Source: Profundicola chukchiensis (GTDB lineage: Bacteria; Bacteroidota; Bacteroidia; Flavobacteriales; Weeksellaceae). From it: a stretch of 64,000 nt of DNA. The notes below the pieces were generated by a model. The model ran no database searches. It worked only from the letters and a program-made list of their open reading frames with translations, and was not told the origin of the DNA. Location: the NCBI RefSeq assembly GCF_029664245.1, contig NZ_JANAIE010000008.1:1-64000 (forward strand), in the 5' to 3' direction. Shown here piece by piece: positions 20,160-29,270 of this stretch (the stretch's first letter is position 1; each line of letters opens with the position of its first letter). The translations under genes were made by a program, and so were the position numbers.

Positions 20160-20561
20160 ATGAATTTTCAAAGTAGAAAAGTAAGCCTAGATCAATCTCA
20201 ACAACAAGCATTTGATCATTTAAAAGAAATGTCAAATTATGAGAAATTAATGCCAGAAGAATCTGAATTTAGCGTACACGAAAGCGGTGAAGGCTTTTCA
20301 GTTCAGTTAAAGGGTTTGCCAAAAGTAGGTCTCAAATTAAAGGAAATTCAAGAGCCTGATTTTATTTTATTTACCTCGCCTTCAGATAACTTCAACTATG
20401 AAATGAAAGTTAATGTAGCGTCAACCGGAGATAATGCATCTGAAGTTTTTATTGACTTCAATGGAAAATTTAACCCAATGATTGCTATGATGGCAAAGAA
20501 ACCGTTGACGAAATTAATCGAAACGATTGCTGATAATTTAGAAACAAAAGGTATTTCTTAA
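20160..20561 (+). CDS. SRPBCC-fold protein
   Basis: The 133-residue cytoplasmic protein has the pattern of a START/SRPBCC hydrophobic-cavity domain: an N-terminal strand, DHLKEMSNYEKLMPE (helix and cavity entrance), alternating beta strands and a long C-terminal helix (KKPLTKLIETIADNLETK). Members bind small hydrophobic ligands, and none can be assigned here. In flavobacterial genomes I recall, a gene of this type follows pyrE beside a NUDIX gene, but pyrE is missing at this locus. Confidence 0.7.
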   Translation: MNFQSRKVSLDQSQQQAFDHLKEMSNYEKLMPEESEFSVHESGEGFSVQLKGLPKVGLKLKEIQEPDFILFTSPSDNFNYEMKVNVASTGDNASEVFIDFNGKFNPMIAMMAKKPLTKLIETIADNLETKGIS

Positions 20562-20564
20562 ATC

Positions 20565-21071
20565 TTATTGGGTGTCTGGTAACAAGTTCGCTGCCCAACT
20601 TTGGTCTAGAGGCTGTTGCCAATTATCCCAAAAATCAGATAAATTCGAAACACTGTTGTTGAATACAACGGTGTTTTTTGTTAATTCACCGTTTTTAACT
20701 TTCTTCTTAAAGTCAAATAACTTTTCGGTTTTCATTTGGTCATCTTCTAAATAAGTTACCAACATTCTGTTAGTGAAAGAAGCGCCGATTTTTTCCTCTA
20801 TTAACTTAATGTATCGAGTTAGTGAATCGATAGAACAACCTGAAGCTGCTGCTGGAGATTCGTCCACCGCTATTACTAAAAACTGGTCAAAAATCCATTC
20901 ATAACCACCCTTTAACGCATTTCCATGCGCATTCCATTGTGGCATGAATTGGTCCATATGAGTTTTAACGACTTTGGTTTCCGCTTCATCTAACTTTCTT
21001 TCGGCCATAAAAACCCATAGCCTAGACTCGGCTGGGTAGTCTCTAAAATAACTTTGAACGAGTGTAATCAT
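20565..21071 (-). CDS. conserved Bacteroidota protein of unknown function
   Basis: The 168-residue protein has an ESRLWVFMAERKL start, a QWNAHGNALKGGYEWIFDQF core, and a small-residue stretch around SGCSID. The pattern belongs to a family widespread in Bacteroidota that databases sometimes label ABC transporter ATPase. No Walker motif is visible, so that label looks wrong. It has no signal peptide or membrane segment. The 3' end lies 3 bases from the convergent SRPBCC gene. Confidence 0.7.
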   Translation of the reverse strand: MITLVQSYFRDYPAESRLWVFMAERKLDEAETKVVKTHMDQFMPQWNAHGNALKGGYEWIFDQFLVIAVDESPAAASGCSIDSLTRYIKLIEEKIGASFTNRMLVTYLEDDQMKTEKLFDFKKKVKNGELTKNTVVFNNSVSNLSDFWDNWQQPLDQSWAANLLPDTQ

Positions 21072-21154
21072 AGATTTATTAATATTGAGTAAATTTACGA
21101 ATTAATCTCTGCATTTAGTCAATTTTGACTATATAATGATAGAATTGTCCTTAT

Positions 21155-23539
21155 ATGAAAGCATTTATTTATATCCTAGCTTTATTAACTACAACTTCCA
21201 TTTTAGGTCAAAATCCCAATCGGATTTTTAAAGATTTCAAGCAAAAGAATCATTATTATCTAGTTGAGGTAAATGATGGTACGTACGAAATTGAATTTTT
21301 GACGGATCAAATGGTGCAAACGAGTTTTATCCCAAAAGGAGAAAACTTTAACAGAGAATCTCATGCTGTTGTAATCGGTTTAAAGGAGATAGCTATAGAA
21401 GATTATGAGGATGATAAGAATATTAAAATTTCAACTAATGACTTAAAGGTTAAAATTCAAAAATCACCTTTTCAAATATCTTATTACAATAATGATAAAT
21501 TAATCATTTCAGAAAAGGAGGGGTATAGAAAAGATTCTCTTGAGAATATTCAATTTAATCTTAAACCTCACGAAATTCTATATGGTGGAGGAGCAAGAGC
21601 GCTTGGAATGAATCGTCGTGGTCATAAACTAGAGTTGTACAATCGAGCGCATTATGGCTATGAAACCCATTCAGAATTGATGAATTATACCATGCCGATT
21701 GTAGTTTCATCTGATCGCTATATGATTCATTTCGATAATGCACCTATCGGATTTTTGGACTTAGATAGTAAGGGAAATAACACTTTGGAATATCAAACTA
21801 TATCGGGTAGAAAGACTTATCAAGTAATTGTAGGTAATGATTGGGATGGATTGATTGCAAATTATACAGAATTAACTGGCCGTCAGCCGATGTTGCCACG
21901 TTGGGCTTTGGGTAACTTCTCAAGTCGATTTGGATATCATTCTCAGGAGGAAGTTACGAAAACGATTCAGAAATTCAGGGATGAAGAAATTCCAGTGGAC
22001 GCGGTTATTTTAGATTTATACTGGTTTGGAAAGGAGGTAAAAGGAACCATGGGGAACTTAAAGTTTGATGTGGATTCATTCCCTAAGCCTAAGAAAATGA
22101 TTCAAGATTTAAGAAAAAATAATGTCGAAACTATCTTAATTACTGAACCATTTGTTTTAACCACATCAGATCGTTGGAACGAAGCCGTAAAAGAAAATAT
22201 TTTAGCAAAAGACTCTTTAGGAAATCCTTATACTTATGATTTCTTCTTTGGAAATACGGGTTTAATAGATATCTATTCAAAAGAAGGTTATAATTGGTTT
22301 TCTAATGTTTATAAAGATTTAATTAATTTGGGAGTAACCGGTATGTGGGGTGACTTAGGAGAGCCTGAAGTCCATCCTTCTGGATTAATTCACGCTACGG
22401 GTACAGCAGATGAGGTTCATAATATTTATGGTCATGATTGGGCGAGATTGGTTCAATCGGCTTATGCAGATGTTAAACCGCAAGATCGACCATTTATTTT
22501 GATGCGTGCAGCCTATTCAGGTTCGCAACGAAACGGCATTGTTCCATGGACGGGAGATGTGAATAGAACTTGGGGAGGATTACAATCTCAACCAGAAATT
22601 GCTCTACAAATGGGAATGCAAGGAATTGGTTATATGCACAGTGATTTAGGAGGATTTGCTGGCGCCAATTTAGATGATGAATTGTATGTAAGATGGTTGC
22701 AGTATGGTGTGTTTCAACCGATTTATCGTCCACATGCACAAGAAGAAGTAGCTAGTGAACCTGTATTTAGAAGTGAAAGGGCTAAGAATTTGTCGCGTGA
22801 AGCTATTAATTTACGTTATCAAATGTTACCCTATAACTACAATTTAGTTTTTGAAAATTATAAAACTGGAAAACCCTTAATGCGCCCCTTGTTTTTTGAA
22901 GAATCAGACAATACTGATTTAATGACTTATAGCGACGCTTACTTTTGGGGTGACGATTTTGTGATTGCACCGGTTTTAAAACCAGCTGAAAAAACTAAAA
23001 GGATATATTTACCAAAAACCGCGAATTGGGTTGATTTTTATTCTAAGAAAAAATACGAAGGCGGAAAAGAATATGATATTAAATTGAAAGAGAATCATAT
23101 TCCAACATTTGTTCGTTCAGGAGCGATTATTCCAATGGCGCCTAAAATGCAATCGACCAAAGAATACAAAGGAAATGAGTTTATAGTAAATTACTATTTT
23201 GATGATGAGGTTCAATGGTCGTCGGCACATGTATATAATGACAATGGCTTATTGGCTGATGCATATGAAAAGAAGGCGTATGAAACCTTGGTTTTTGCTG
23301 TGGAAAATCAAGGCGAGGAAATCGTATTGAAATTAGAAAGAGATTGGGATGGGGATTATAAAAAAGAAGAAAAAAGTATCACTTGGAAGATTTATAACTT
23401 AACCCAAAAACCTAAATCATTAAAAATAGAAGATAAAAACTATCCTATTCATTGGAATAAAAAATCGAAAGTATTGCAAATTGAAACCAAGTGGAATACT
23501 GCGAACAGCAAAACAATTCGAATTCAATTCGAGGATTAA
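21155..23539 (+). CDS. glycoside hydrolase family 31 alpha-glucosidase
   Basis: The 794-residue exported enzyme (signal peptide MKAFIYILALLTTTSILGQ) has the GH31 layout: an N-terminal beta domain to about 240, a TIM barrel to about 590 and C-terminal beta domains. The likely nucleophile is Asp400 in MWGDLGEPE and the likely acid/base Asp468 in WTGDVNRTW, both at expected positions. It should hydrolyse alpha-linked glucosides (maltodextrin, starch or glycogen fragments) in the periplasm, or on the surface of the cell. There is no lipobox and no T9SS domain, which favours the periplasm. It stands alone rather than in a polysaccharide-utilisation locus. Confidence 0.92.
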   Translation: MKAFIYILALLTTTSILGQNPNRIFKDFKQKNHYYLVEVNDGTYEIEFLTDQMVQTSFIPKGENFNRESHAVVIGLKEIAIEDYEDDKNIKISTNDLKVKIQKSPFQISYYNNDKLIISEKEGYRKDSLENIQFNLKPHEILYGGGARALGMNRRGHKLELYNRAHYGYETHSELMNYTMPIVVSSDRYMIHFDNAPIGFLDLDSKGNNTLEYQTISGRKTYQVIVGNDWDGLIANYTELTGRQPMLPRWALGNFSSRFGYHSQEEVTKTIQKFRDEEIPVDAVILDLYWFGKEVKGTMGNLKFDVDSFPKPKKMIQDLRKNNVETILITEPFVLTTSDRWNEAVKENILAKDSLGNPYTYDFFFGNTGLIDIYSKEGYNWFSNVYKDLINLGVTGMWGDLGEPEVHPSGLIHATGTADEVHNIYGHDWARLVQSAYADVKPQDRPFILMRAAYSGSQRNGIVPWTGDVNRTWGGLQSQPEIALQMGMQGIGYMHSDLGGFAGANLDDELYVRWLQYGVFQPIYRPHAQEEVASEPVFRSERAKNLSREAINLRYQMLPYNYNLVFENYKTGKPLMRPLFFEESDNTDLMTYSDAYFWGDDFVIAPVLKPAEKTKRIYLPKTANWVDFYSKKKYEGGKEYDIKLKENHIPTFVRSGAIIPMAPKMQSTKEYKGNEFIVNYYFDDEVQWSSAHVYNDNGLLADAYEKKAYETLVFAVENQGEEIVLKLERDWDGDYKKEEKSITWKIYNLTQKPKSLKIEDKNYPIHWNKKSKVLQIETKWNTANSKTIRIQFED

Positions 23540-23541
23540 TC

Positions 23542-23570
23542 TTGATTTAAAGCCTAATCATTTATATTTG
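23542..23570 (+). promoter_or_regulatory. full -33/-7 promoter of cmk
   Basis: TTG (23542-23544), an 18-base spacer and TATATTTG (23563-23570) form a complete Bacteroidota sigma-A type promoter, ending 14 bases before the ATG. It overlaps the end of the preceding glucosidase region. Confidence 0.6.
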
Positions 23571-23584
23571 TAGAAACTAAATTT

Positions 23585-24274
23585 ATGACACCTAAAGTAA
23601 TCGCCATAGACGGACATTCATCAACCGGGAAAAGCTCGCTTTCTAAAAAAGTAGCTTCAGCTCTGGGTTTTATTCATGTGGATACAGGCGCTATGTATAG
23701 AGCGGTTGCTTGGTATGCATTAGATAAAAAATTGTTGTCTTCCGAAGGTGAACTTTTAGTCGATAAATTAGTGGATTCACTAGACGATATTAATTTAAAA
23801 TTTGAATTAAATCCAAATTCGGGAAATCGAGAGATTCATCTAAATGGTCAAAACATAGAAGGAGAAATACGCTCGATGGAAGTGGCGAATTTGGTGAGCA
23901 CCGTGGCAAAAATTCCCGAAATCCGTGAACACTTAGTGAAACTTCAACGTCAAATGGCTAATGAGGTGGGAATTGTGATGGACGGAAGGGATATTGGGAG
24001 CGTAGTATTCCCAGATGCACCCGTTAAAATATTTCTGACAGCCAGTGCAAAAGTTCGTGCACAACGAAGATATGATGAATTAAAATCCAACGGTGTTGAA
24101 ATTACTTTTGATGAGGTAGAAGAAAACATCAACAGTCGTGATACAATTGATACACAACGATCCGCTTCGCCATTAGTAAAAGCCGAAGATGCGGTAGAGG
24201 TGAATAATGATCACATGAATCAAGAGGAGACGCTGCAAACTGTCTTAAAAATTATCAAAGAAAAAGGAATTTAA
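23585..24274 (+). CDS. cmk: cytidylate kinase
   Basis: Cmk phosphorylates CMP and dCMP with ATP to recycle pyrimidines. The 229-residue protein has the nucleotide-binding loop DGHSSTGKSSLSKK (9-22), the VDTGAMYRAVAW substrate motif, the MDGRDIGSVVFPDA segment typical of Cmk, and the LID region with RRYDEL. It has its own -33/-7 promoter. Confidence 0.97.
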   Translation: MTPKVIAIDGHSSTGKSSLSKKVASALGFIHVDTGAMYRAVAWYALDKKLLSSEGELLVDKLVDSLDDINLKFELNPNSGNREIHLNGQNIEGEIRSMEVANLVSTVAKIPEIREHLVKLQRQMANEVGIVMDGRDIGSVVFPDAPVKIFLTASAKVRAQRRYDELKSNGVEITFDEVEENINSRDTIDTQRSASPLVKAEDAVEVNNDHMNQEETLQTVLKIIKEKGI

Positions 24275-24384
24275 TATTCACTATTTGGTGTGTGGTTTTT
24301 TTAACTTTTACAACATAAAAATTTAGGTTGATCTACCTAGATTTTATATCTTTCATAGAATTTAATAAATACAAGCAAAAGCCT

Positions 24385-24392
24385 TAGTTTTG
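24385..24392 (+). promoter_or_regulatory. -7 box of serS
   Basis: TAGTTTTG fits TAnnTTTG and lies 22 bases before the serS ATG. Confidence 0.45.
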
Positions 24393-24414
24393 CAAACTAT
24401 CAAAATCCATTTAT

Positions 24415-25677
24415 ATGTTATTGGTTACAGACATTAGAGAAAACAAAGAACGAATTATTGAGGGGCTAAAAAAGAGAAATATCGAGGACTTATCTGTCTT
24501 AGATAAAATTCTTGAAGCAGACGATAATCGTAAAAAAACTCAATTTGAATTAGACAACATTTTAGCTGAATCAAATCAATTGTCCAAGCAAATTGGAGAG
24601 TTATTCAAAACCGGAAAGGCAGCTGAGGCTAATGAGTTAAAAGAGCAAACATCTTCTCTAAAAGAAAAATCAAAAAAACTTCAAGAGGATTTAAATAATT
24701 ATAAGGACGAATTAGAAGCATACTTATTCCAAATTCCTAACGCATTACACGAATCTGTTGTAGCTGGAAAAGGAGAGGAAGATAATGTTTTGGTTTCTAC
24801 GCATGGCGAGGTGGAAGAAAAAGAAGGTTTGCCACACTGGGAATTAGCTTCTAAATACGACATAATCGATTTTGAATTAGGAACTAAAATCACCGGTGCT
24901 GGTTTTCCAGTTTATAAAGGAAAAGGAGCGAGATTACAGCGCGCTTTGATTAACTACTTCTTAGATAAAAATACAGCCGCAGGATATAAAGAAATTTTAC
25001 CTCCATTGATGGTGAATGAAGCTTCTGCTCGTGGTACAGGTCAGTTGCCAGACAAGGAAGCTCAGATGTATGAAATTCCTTTAGATGGATTCTATATGAT
25101 ACCAACCTCTGAGGTGCCAGTAACCAACATCTATCGCGATGTTTTGATGGAAGAAAAAGATCTTCCAGTTATGATGACAGCTTTCTCTCCATGTTTTAGA
25201 AGAGAAGCGGGTTCTTATGGTAAGGACGTGCGCGGGTTGAATAGATTACACCAATTCGATAAAGTTGAAATCGTTAGAATAGAGAAGCCAGAGAATTCAT
25301 ATGCAGCTTTAGAAGCCATGAAAAATCAGGTAGCGACTATTTTAGAAGATTTAGGTTTAACTTATAGAATCTTGCACTTATGTGGAGGAGATACAGGTTT
25401 TGCATCTGCTTCAACTTTTGATTTCGAGGTTTGGTCACCAGCTCAGCACAGATGGTTAGAGGTGAGTTCTGTTTCTAATTTTGAGACTTTCCAAGCTAAT
25501 CGTTTGAAATTAAGATATAAAGGAGAAAAAGGAACAGAATTTTGTCATACCTTAAATGGAAGTTCTTTGGCATTGCCTCGTGTCCTTGCTTCTATACTAG
25601 AACATTATCAAGTAGAAGATGGAATTGAGATTCCTGAAGTTTTACATGCGTATACAGGATTTACTAAAATTAGCTAA
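24415..25677 (+). CDS. serS: serine--tRNA ligase
   Basis: SerS charges tRNA-Ser. The 420-residue class II synthetase has the N-terminal coiled-coil arm that grips tRNA (about 30-105). The catalytic domain has TSEVPVTNIYR, motif 2 FRREAGSYGKDVRGLNRLHQ and motif 3 within HTLNGSSLALPRVLASILE. Length and motifs are normal. Confidence 0.98.
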   Translation: MLLVTDIRENKERIIEGLKKRNIEDLSVLDKILEADDNRKKTQFELDNILAESNQLSKQIGELFKTGKAAEANELKEQTSSLKEKSKKLQEDLNNYKDELEAYLFQIPNALHESVVAGKGEEDNVLVSTHGEVEEKEGLPHWELASKYDIIDFELGTKITGAGFPVYKGKGARLQRALINYFLDKNTAAGYKEILPPLMVNEASARGTGQLPDKEAQMYEIPLDGFYMIPTSEVPVTNIYRDVLMEEKDLPVMMTAFSPCFRREAGSYGKDVRGLNRLHQFDKVEIVRIEKPENSYAALEAMKNQVATILEDLGLTYRILHLCGGDTGFASASTFDFEVWSPAQHRWLEVSSVSNFETFQANRLKLRYKGEKGTEFCHTLNGSSLALPRVLASILEHYQVEDGIEIPEVLHAYTGFTKIS

Positions 25678-25760
25678 GAACAATAAATAGAAGGCAACTT
25701 TTAGTGATTTCGTTCGTCTAAAGAGCAGTCATAAGTTGTTTAGGCTTAATAAATTTAATC

Positions 25761-25788
25761 TTGTCAAAATAGACTTGAATTAATTTTG
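25761..25788 (+). promoter_or_regulatory. full -33/-7 promoter of dapA
   Basis: TTG (25761-25763), a 17-base spacer and TAATTTTG (25781-25788) lie 32 bases before the dapA ATG. Confidence 0.55.
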
Positions 25789-25820
25789 TTATATTATTTA
25801 AATATAAATATCAATCATTC

Positions 25821-26699
25821 ATGAATAAAGATTTAATCGGAACAGGTGTAGCTTTAATTACACCTTTTGATCAACATAATCAGGTGGACCATTCAGGTTT
25901 GGCTAACTTGGTGAATCACGCTATTGATGCTGGAGTAGAGTTTCTGGTTTTAATGGGAACAACTGCCGAATCTGCTACACTTTCTAAAAAAGAAAAGGAA
26001 GCAGCAATCCAAACTATTAAAGCTACCAACAAAGGTAGATTGCCAATGGTAATTGGAATTGGTGGAAATAATACAGCTCGAGTAATTGAAGAAATTCAAA
26101 ACACAGATTTATCTGATTATACAGCGATTTTATCTGCTTCACCATCTTATAACAAACCAACTCAAGAAGGGATTTACCAACATTTTAAAGCGATTGCTGA
26201 ATCTACGGACAAGGATATTATCTTATATAATGTTCCAGGTAGAACAGCTTCTAATGTTGAGGCATCAACTACGATTAGATTGGCCAAAGAATTTAAAAAC
26301 ATTGTTGCTATTAAGGAGGCTTCACCAAATTACATGCAATCATCTTTAATTTTAAATGAAAAATTAGAAGGATTTATGGTGCTTTCAGGTGATGATGCTT
26401 TTGGTTTGCCAATGACTTTGGCAGGCGGAAAAGGAGTGATTTCAGTAATCGGACAAGCTATACCACAATATAGTGAGATGATTCGTTTGGCTTTAGATAA
26501 AAAAGTAGATGAGGCTTATGCTTTATACTATGATATCTTAAACCTAACAGAAGCTATCTATGATGAAGGAAACCCAGCAGGTATTAAAGCATTAATGCAA
26601 GTACAAGGAGTTTGTTCTAGTGAGACACGATTACCATTGGTAAAAGCCTCAGAAGCATTAGAACAAAAGATTGAAAAGCTTTTCAATAAATTAAAATAA
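25821..26699 (+). CDS. dapA: 4-hydroxy-tetrahydrodipicolinate synthase
   Basis: DapA condenses pyruvate with aspartate semialdehyde in lysine and diaminopimelate synthesis. The 292-residue barrel has GTTAESATLS near 45, Tyr136 in YNVPGRT and the Schiff-base Lys165 in AIKEAS, all in the expected order. It stands in its own transcription unit. Confidence 0.96.
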   Translation: MNKDLIGTGVALITPFDQHNQVDHSGLANLVNHAIDAGVEFLVLMGTTAESATLSKKEKEAAIQTIKATNKGRLPMVIGIGGNNTARVIEEIQNTDLSDYTAILSASPSYNKPTQEGIYQHFKAIAESTDKDIILYNVPGRTASNVEASTTIRLAKEFKNIVAIKEASPNYMQSSLILNEKLEGFMVLSGDDAFGLPMTLAGGKGVISVIGQAIPQYSEMIRLALDKKVDEAYALYYDILNLTEAIYDEGNPAGIKALMQVQGVCSSETRLPLVKASEALEQKIEKLFNKLK

Positions 26700-26764
26700 T
26701 ATTCGTTCCAAATTTTAAGATTGAAGTTCAGTCAATTAAAAATGGAGAATACCAAGAAAAACCT

Positions 26765-26772
26765 TATTTTTG
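26765..26772 (+). promoter_or_regulatory. -7 box of the bamD operon, abutting the start
   Basis: TATTTTTG ends one base before ATGATG. Transcription should begin inside or just at this doublet, so the mRNA is probably leaderless. Confidence 0.5.
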
Positions 26773-26776
26773 CATG

Positions 26777-27619
26777 ATGTTGAAAAAAGTAGTTGTGATA
26801 GTCTTTTTCCTTGGCTTGTTAGTTTCGTGTAACAAGACCTACGAAAAAGCCATGAAGAGCACAGAACCTGAGTTTATTTTAAACGCAGCGGATGAGCTAT
26901 ATGAACAAGAAAAATGGCCTTATGCGATAGAGTTATATCGTAAAGTGGCTTCTGCTTATGCTGGAACAGAACAGGCTGAAGAGATTGCATATAAAAGTGC
27001 TTACGCTAACTATAATGACAAGAATTATACTTTAGCTGCTAAGCAATTCAAGAATTTCTACACAGGGTTCAATAGAAGCGATAGAGCAGAAGAGGCATTG
27101 TATATGTCAGCTTTTAGTTATTATCAAGGTTCTCCAAAATATAATTTGGATCAAACCAATACCTACGAGGCTATTAGAGAACTACAAGGATTCATTGATG
27201 CTTACCCAAGTTCAGAGAAAGTTAAAGAAGCGAATGCTTTAATCAATGAATTACAGCAAAAATTAGAGAGAAAAGCTTTTGAAATTGCAAAAGCCTATCA
27301 TAAAACTTTGAAATATAAAGCAGCTGCCGTATCTTTTGCTAATTTCTTAGATGATTTTCCTGATTCAAATTTAATTGAAGAGGCGAATATGTATTTATTA
27401 CGCTCTAGATCTGAGTTAGCGATTAAAAGTATTTTCGATAAAAAGGAGTTGAGATTGAAAGATGCAGCTACGACTTATCGTTTGTTTATTAGAAAATATC
27501 CAAATACTGAGTTTAAGAAAGAAGCGGATGAGTGGAACGAAAAGCTTAATGAAGAGACTAAGTTGCATGCAGAAGTTTTAAAACAAATAGAAGAACAAAA
27601 AAAGAAGACCCAATCATAA
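26777..27619 (+). CDS. bamD: outer membrane protein assembly factor BamD
   Basis: BamD is the lipoprotein of the Bam complex that folds beta-barrel proteins into the outer membrane. The product of about 280 residues has a lipoprotein signal with lipobox (GLLVSC) and a run of TPR helices (YEQEKWPYAIELYRKVASAY, YNDKNYTLAAKQFKNFY, and so on). ATGATG gives two possible starts, and I take the second because the -7 box ends one base before the first. It leads the cluster rpoZ-coaBC-DUF4835-recN. Confidence 0.92.
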   Translation: MLKKVVVIVFFLGLLVSCNKTYEKAMKSTEPEFILNAADELYEQEKWPYAIELYRKVASAYAGTEQAEEIAYKSAYANYNDKNYTLAAKQFKNFYTGFNRSDRAEEALYMSAFSYYQGSPKYNLDQTNTYEAIRELQGFIDAYPSSEKVKEANALINELQQKLERKAFEIAKAYHKTLKYKAAAVSFANFLDDFPDSNLIEEANMYLLRSRSELAIKSIFDKKELRLKDAATTYRLFIRKYPNTEFKKEADEWNEKLNEETKLHAEVLKQIEEQKKKTQS

Positions 27620-27620
27620 T

Positions 27621-27953
27621 ATGGACTATAAAAATGTAGAAGCGGAGTTAACGACAAAAACGTATAACCGCGACAAAATTGAGGAGCCAACTGGAAATTT
27701 GTACGAAGCTATTGCCATTATGGGTAAAAGAGCTGAGCAAATTCAAAGTGAATTAAGAACAGAATTATTAGAGAAATTAGATGAATTCGCTGCACACTCA
27801 GATTCTTTAGAAGAGATTTTTGAGAACAGAGAGCAAATTGAAGTATCTAAATTCTACGAAAGATTACCAAAACCTACTGCCATTGCAATCAAAGAATGGA
27901 AGGATGGTAATGTTTACTTTAGAAGACCAGAAAAGGAGATCAAGATTAAATAA
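27621..27953 (+). CDS. rpoZ: DNA-directed RNA polymerase omega subunit
   Basis: The 110-residue protein has the Bacteroidota form of omega/Rpb6, with YEAIAIMGKRAEQIQSELRTE as the polymerase-binding helix. Omega supports assembly of the core enzyme. It starts 1 base after bamD. A terminator candidate follows, so coaBC may need its own promoter. Confidence 0.88.
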   Translation: MDYKNVEAELTTKTYNRDKIEEPTGNLYEAIAIMGKRAEQIQSELRTELLEKLDEFAAHSDSLEEIFENREQIEVSKFYERLPKPTAIAIKEWKDGNVYFRRPEKEIKIK

Positions 27954-27982
27954 TTCTTGAGTCAACTTATTTTAATCGCATC

Positions 27983-28029
27983 AAAAAGCCCAAAAATAAT
28001 CACCTAATTCTTTAGGGTTTTTGGGTTTT
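27983..28029 (+). terminator. terminator candidate after rpoZ
   Basis: An outer stem (AGCCCAAAAA with TTTTTGGGTTT) encloses a small perfect hairpin (CCTAA-TTCT-TTAGG, 28003-28016) and runs into T residues. It is bulged, so moderate. Confidence 0.6.
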
Positions 28030-28061
28030 ATGATGCTTTTTCATTTTAAAAACCTTGCACA

Positions 28062-29270
28062 TTGTCTGTTTTAAAGAATAAAAAAATACTAGTAGCTGTG
28101 AGTGCTGGAATTGCCGCTTATAAATCGGCTTTTCTTGTGCGCGCATTGATTAAAAAAGGAGCTGAGGTGAAAGTGATTTTAACACCAGAGGCAACTAAAT
28201 TCGTTACGCCACTTACCCTTGCTACTTTATCCAAAAATCCTGTAGAGTGGGAGTTTTCTAACGAAAAAGGTGATTGGGCAAATCATGTAGAGTTAGGTCT
28301 TTGGGCCGATGCTATGATTATTGCTCCATTAACTGCTAGAACGCTTTCGTCTATGGCAGATGGTCATTGCGATAATCTTGTGATGGCAACTTATCTTTCG
28401 GCGAAGTGTCCAGTAATAGTTGCACCAGCCATGGATTTAGACATGTACCAACACCCATCTACAGCAGAGAATTTAGAAAAAATTCAATCCAATGGAGATT
28501 TAGTTATCCCAGCTACTTCGGGAGAGTTAGCAAGTGGATTGGTAGGACAAGGACGAATGGAAGAGCCAGATGAGATTGTGAAATTCGTTGAGAACTTTTT
28601 CAAAAAGGATTTAATCTTAAGCGGAAAGAAAATTTTAATTTCTGCCGGACCTACCTATGAAGCAATCGACCCAGTAAGATTCATTGGTAATCATTCCTCT
28701 GGGAAAATGGGATTTGAGTTAGCTAAAATGGCCGAAAAGTTAGGAGCTGAGGTTACCTTGGTTGCTGGTCCAACGCATCAATCGGTAGATGGGTATAATA
28801 TCAAGAGAATGGATGTTACGTCTGCTTTGAGTATGCTAGAGGCGATTGAAAGTGTCTATGAAGCTCAAGATATTGTAATTATGGCGGCAGCTGTTGCAGA
28901 CTATAGACCTGCAGAAATTGCTGATCAGAAGATTAAAAAGAATTCGGATAAAATGACCATTGAAATGGTTAAGAATCCAGATATTTTAAAACATTTAGGT
29001 ACCAAAAAAGGAAATAAAATGTTAGTTGGCTTCGCTTTGGAGACCAACGATGCAATAAAACATGCAAAAGGAAAGTTAGAGCGTAAGAACGCTGACTTAA
29101 TTGTACTGAATACTTTGGAAGATGAAGATGCAGGTTTTGGTGTTGAAACTAATAAGGTAACTTTTATTACAGCTGATAAAGAACCTTTATCTTTTCCATT
29201 AAAATCCAAAACAGAAGTTGCCAAAGATATTCTTACCTTTATAGCACAAAATTTAAAAACTAATGCGTAA
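28062..29270 (+). CDS. coaBC: bifunctional phosphopantothenoylcysteine decarboxylase/synthase
   Basis: CoaBC carries out two steps of coenzyme A synthesis. The 402-residue fusion has an N-terminal flavin-dependent CoaC domain (SAGIAAYKSAFLVRAL, the active-site His in NHVELGLWADA, SSMADGHCDN) and a C-terminal CoaB domain (ISAGPTYEAIDPVRFIGNHS, MAAAVADYRP, IKKNSDK). The only start consistent with the conserved N-terminus is TTG at 28062, with no in-frame ATG before it. The next gene overlaps by 8 bases. Confidence 0.96.
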   Translation: MSVLKNKKILVAVSAGIAAYKSAFLVRALIKKGAEVKVILTPEATKFVTPLTLATLSKNPVEWEFSNEKGDWANHVELGLWADAMIIAPLTARTLSSMADGHCDNLVMATYLSAKCPVIVAPAMDLDMYQHPSTAENLEKIQSNGDLVIPATSGELASGLVGQGRMEEPDEIVKFVENFFKKDLILSGKKILISAGPTYEAIDPVRFIGNHSSGKMGFELAKMAEKLGAEVTLVAGPTHQSVDGYNIKRMDVTSALSMLEAIESVYEAQDIVIMAAAVADYRPAEIADQKIKKNSDKMTIEMVKNPDILKHLGTKKGNKMLVGFALETNDAIKHAKGKLERKNADLIVLNTLEDEDAGFGVETNKVTFITADKEPLSFPLKSKTEVAKDILTFIAQNLKTNA

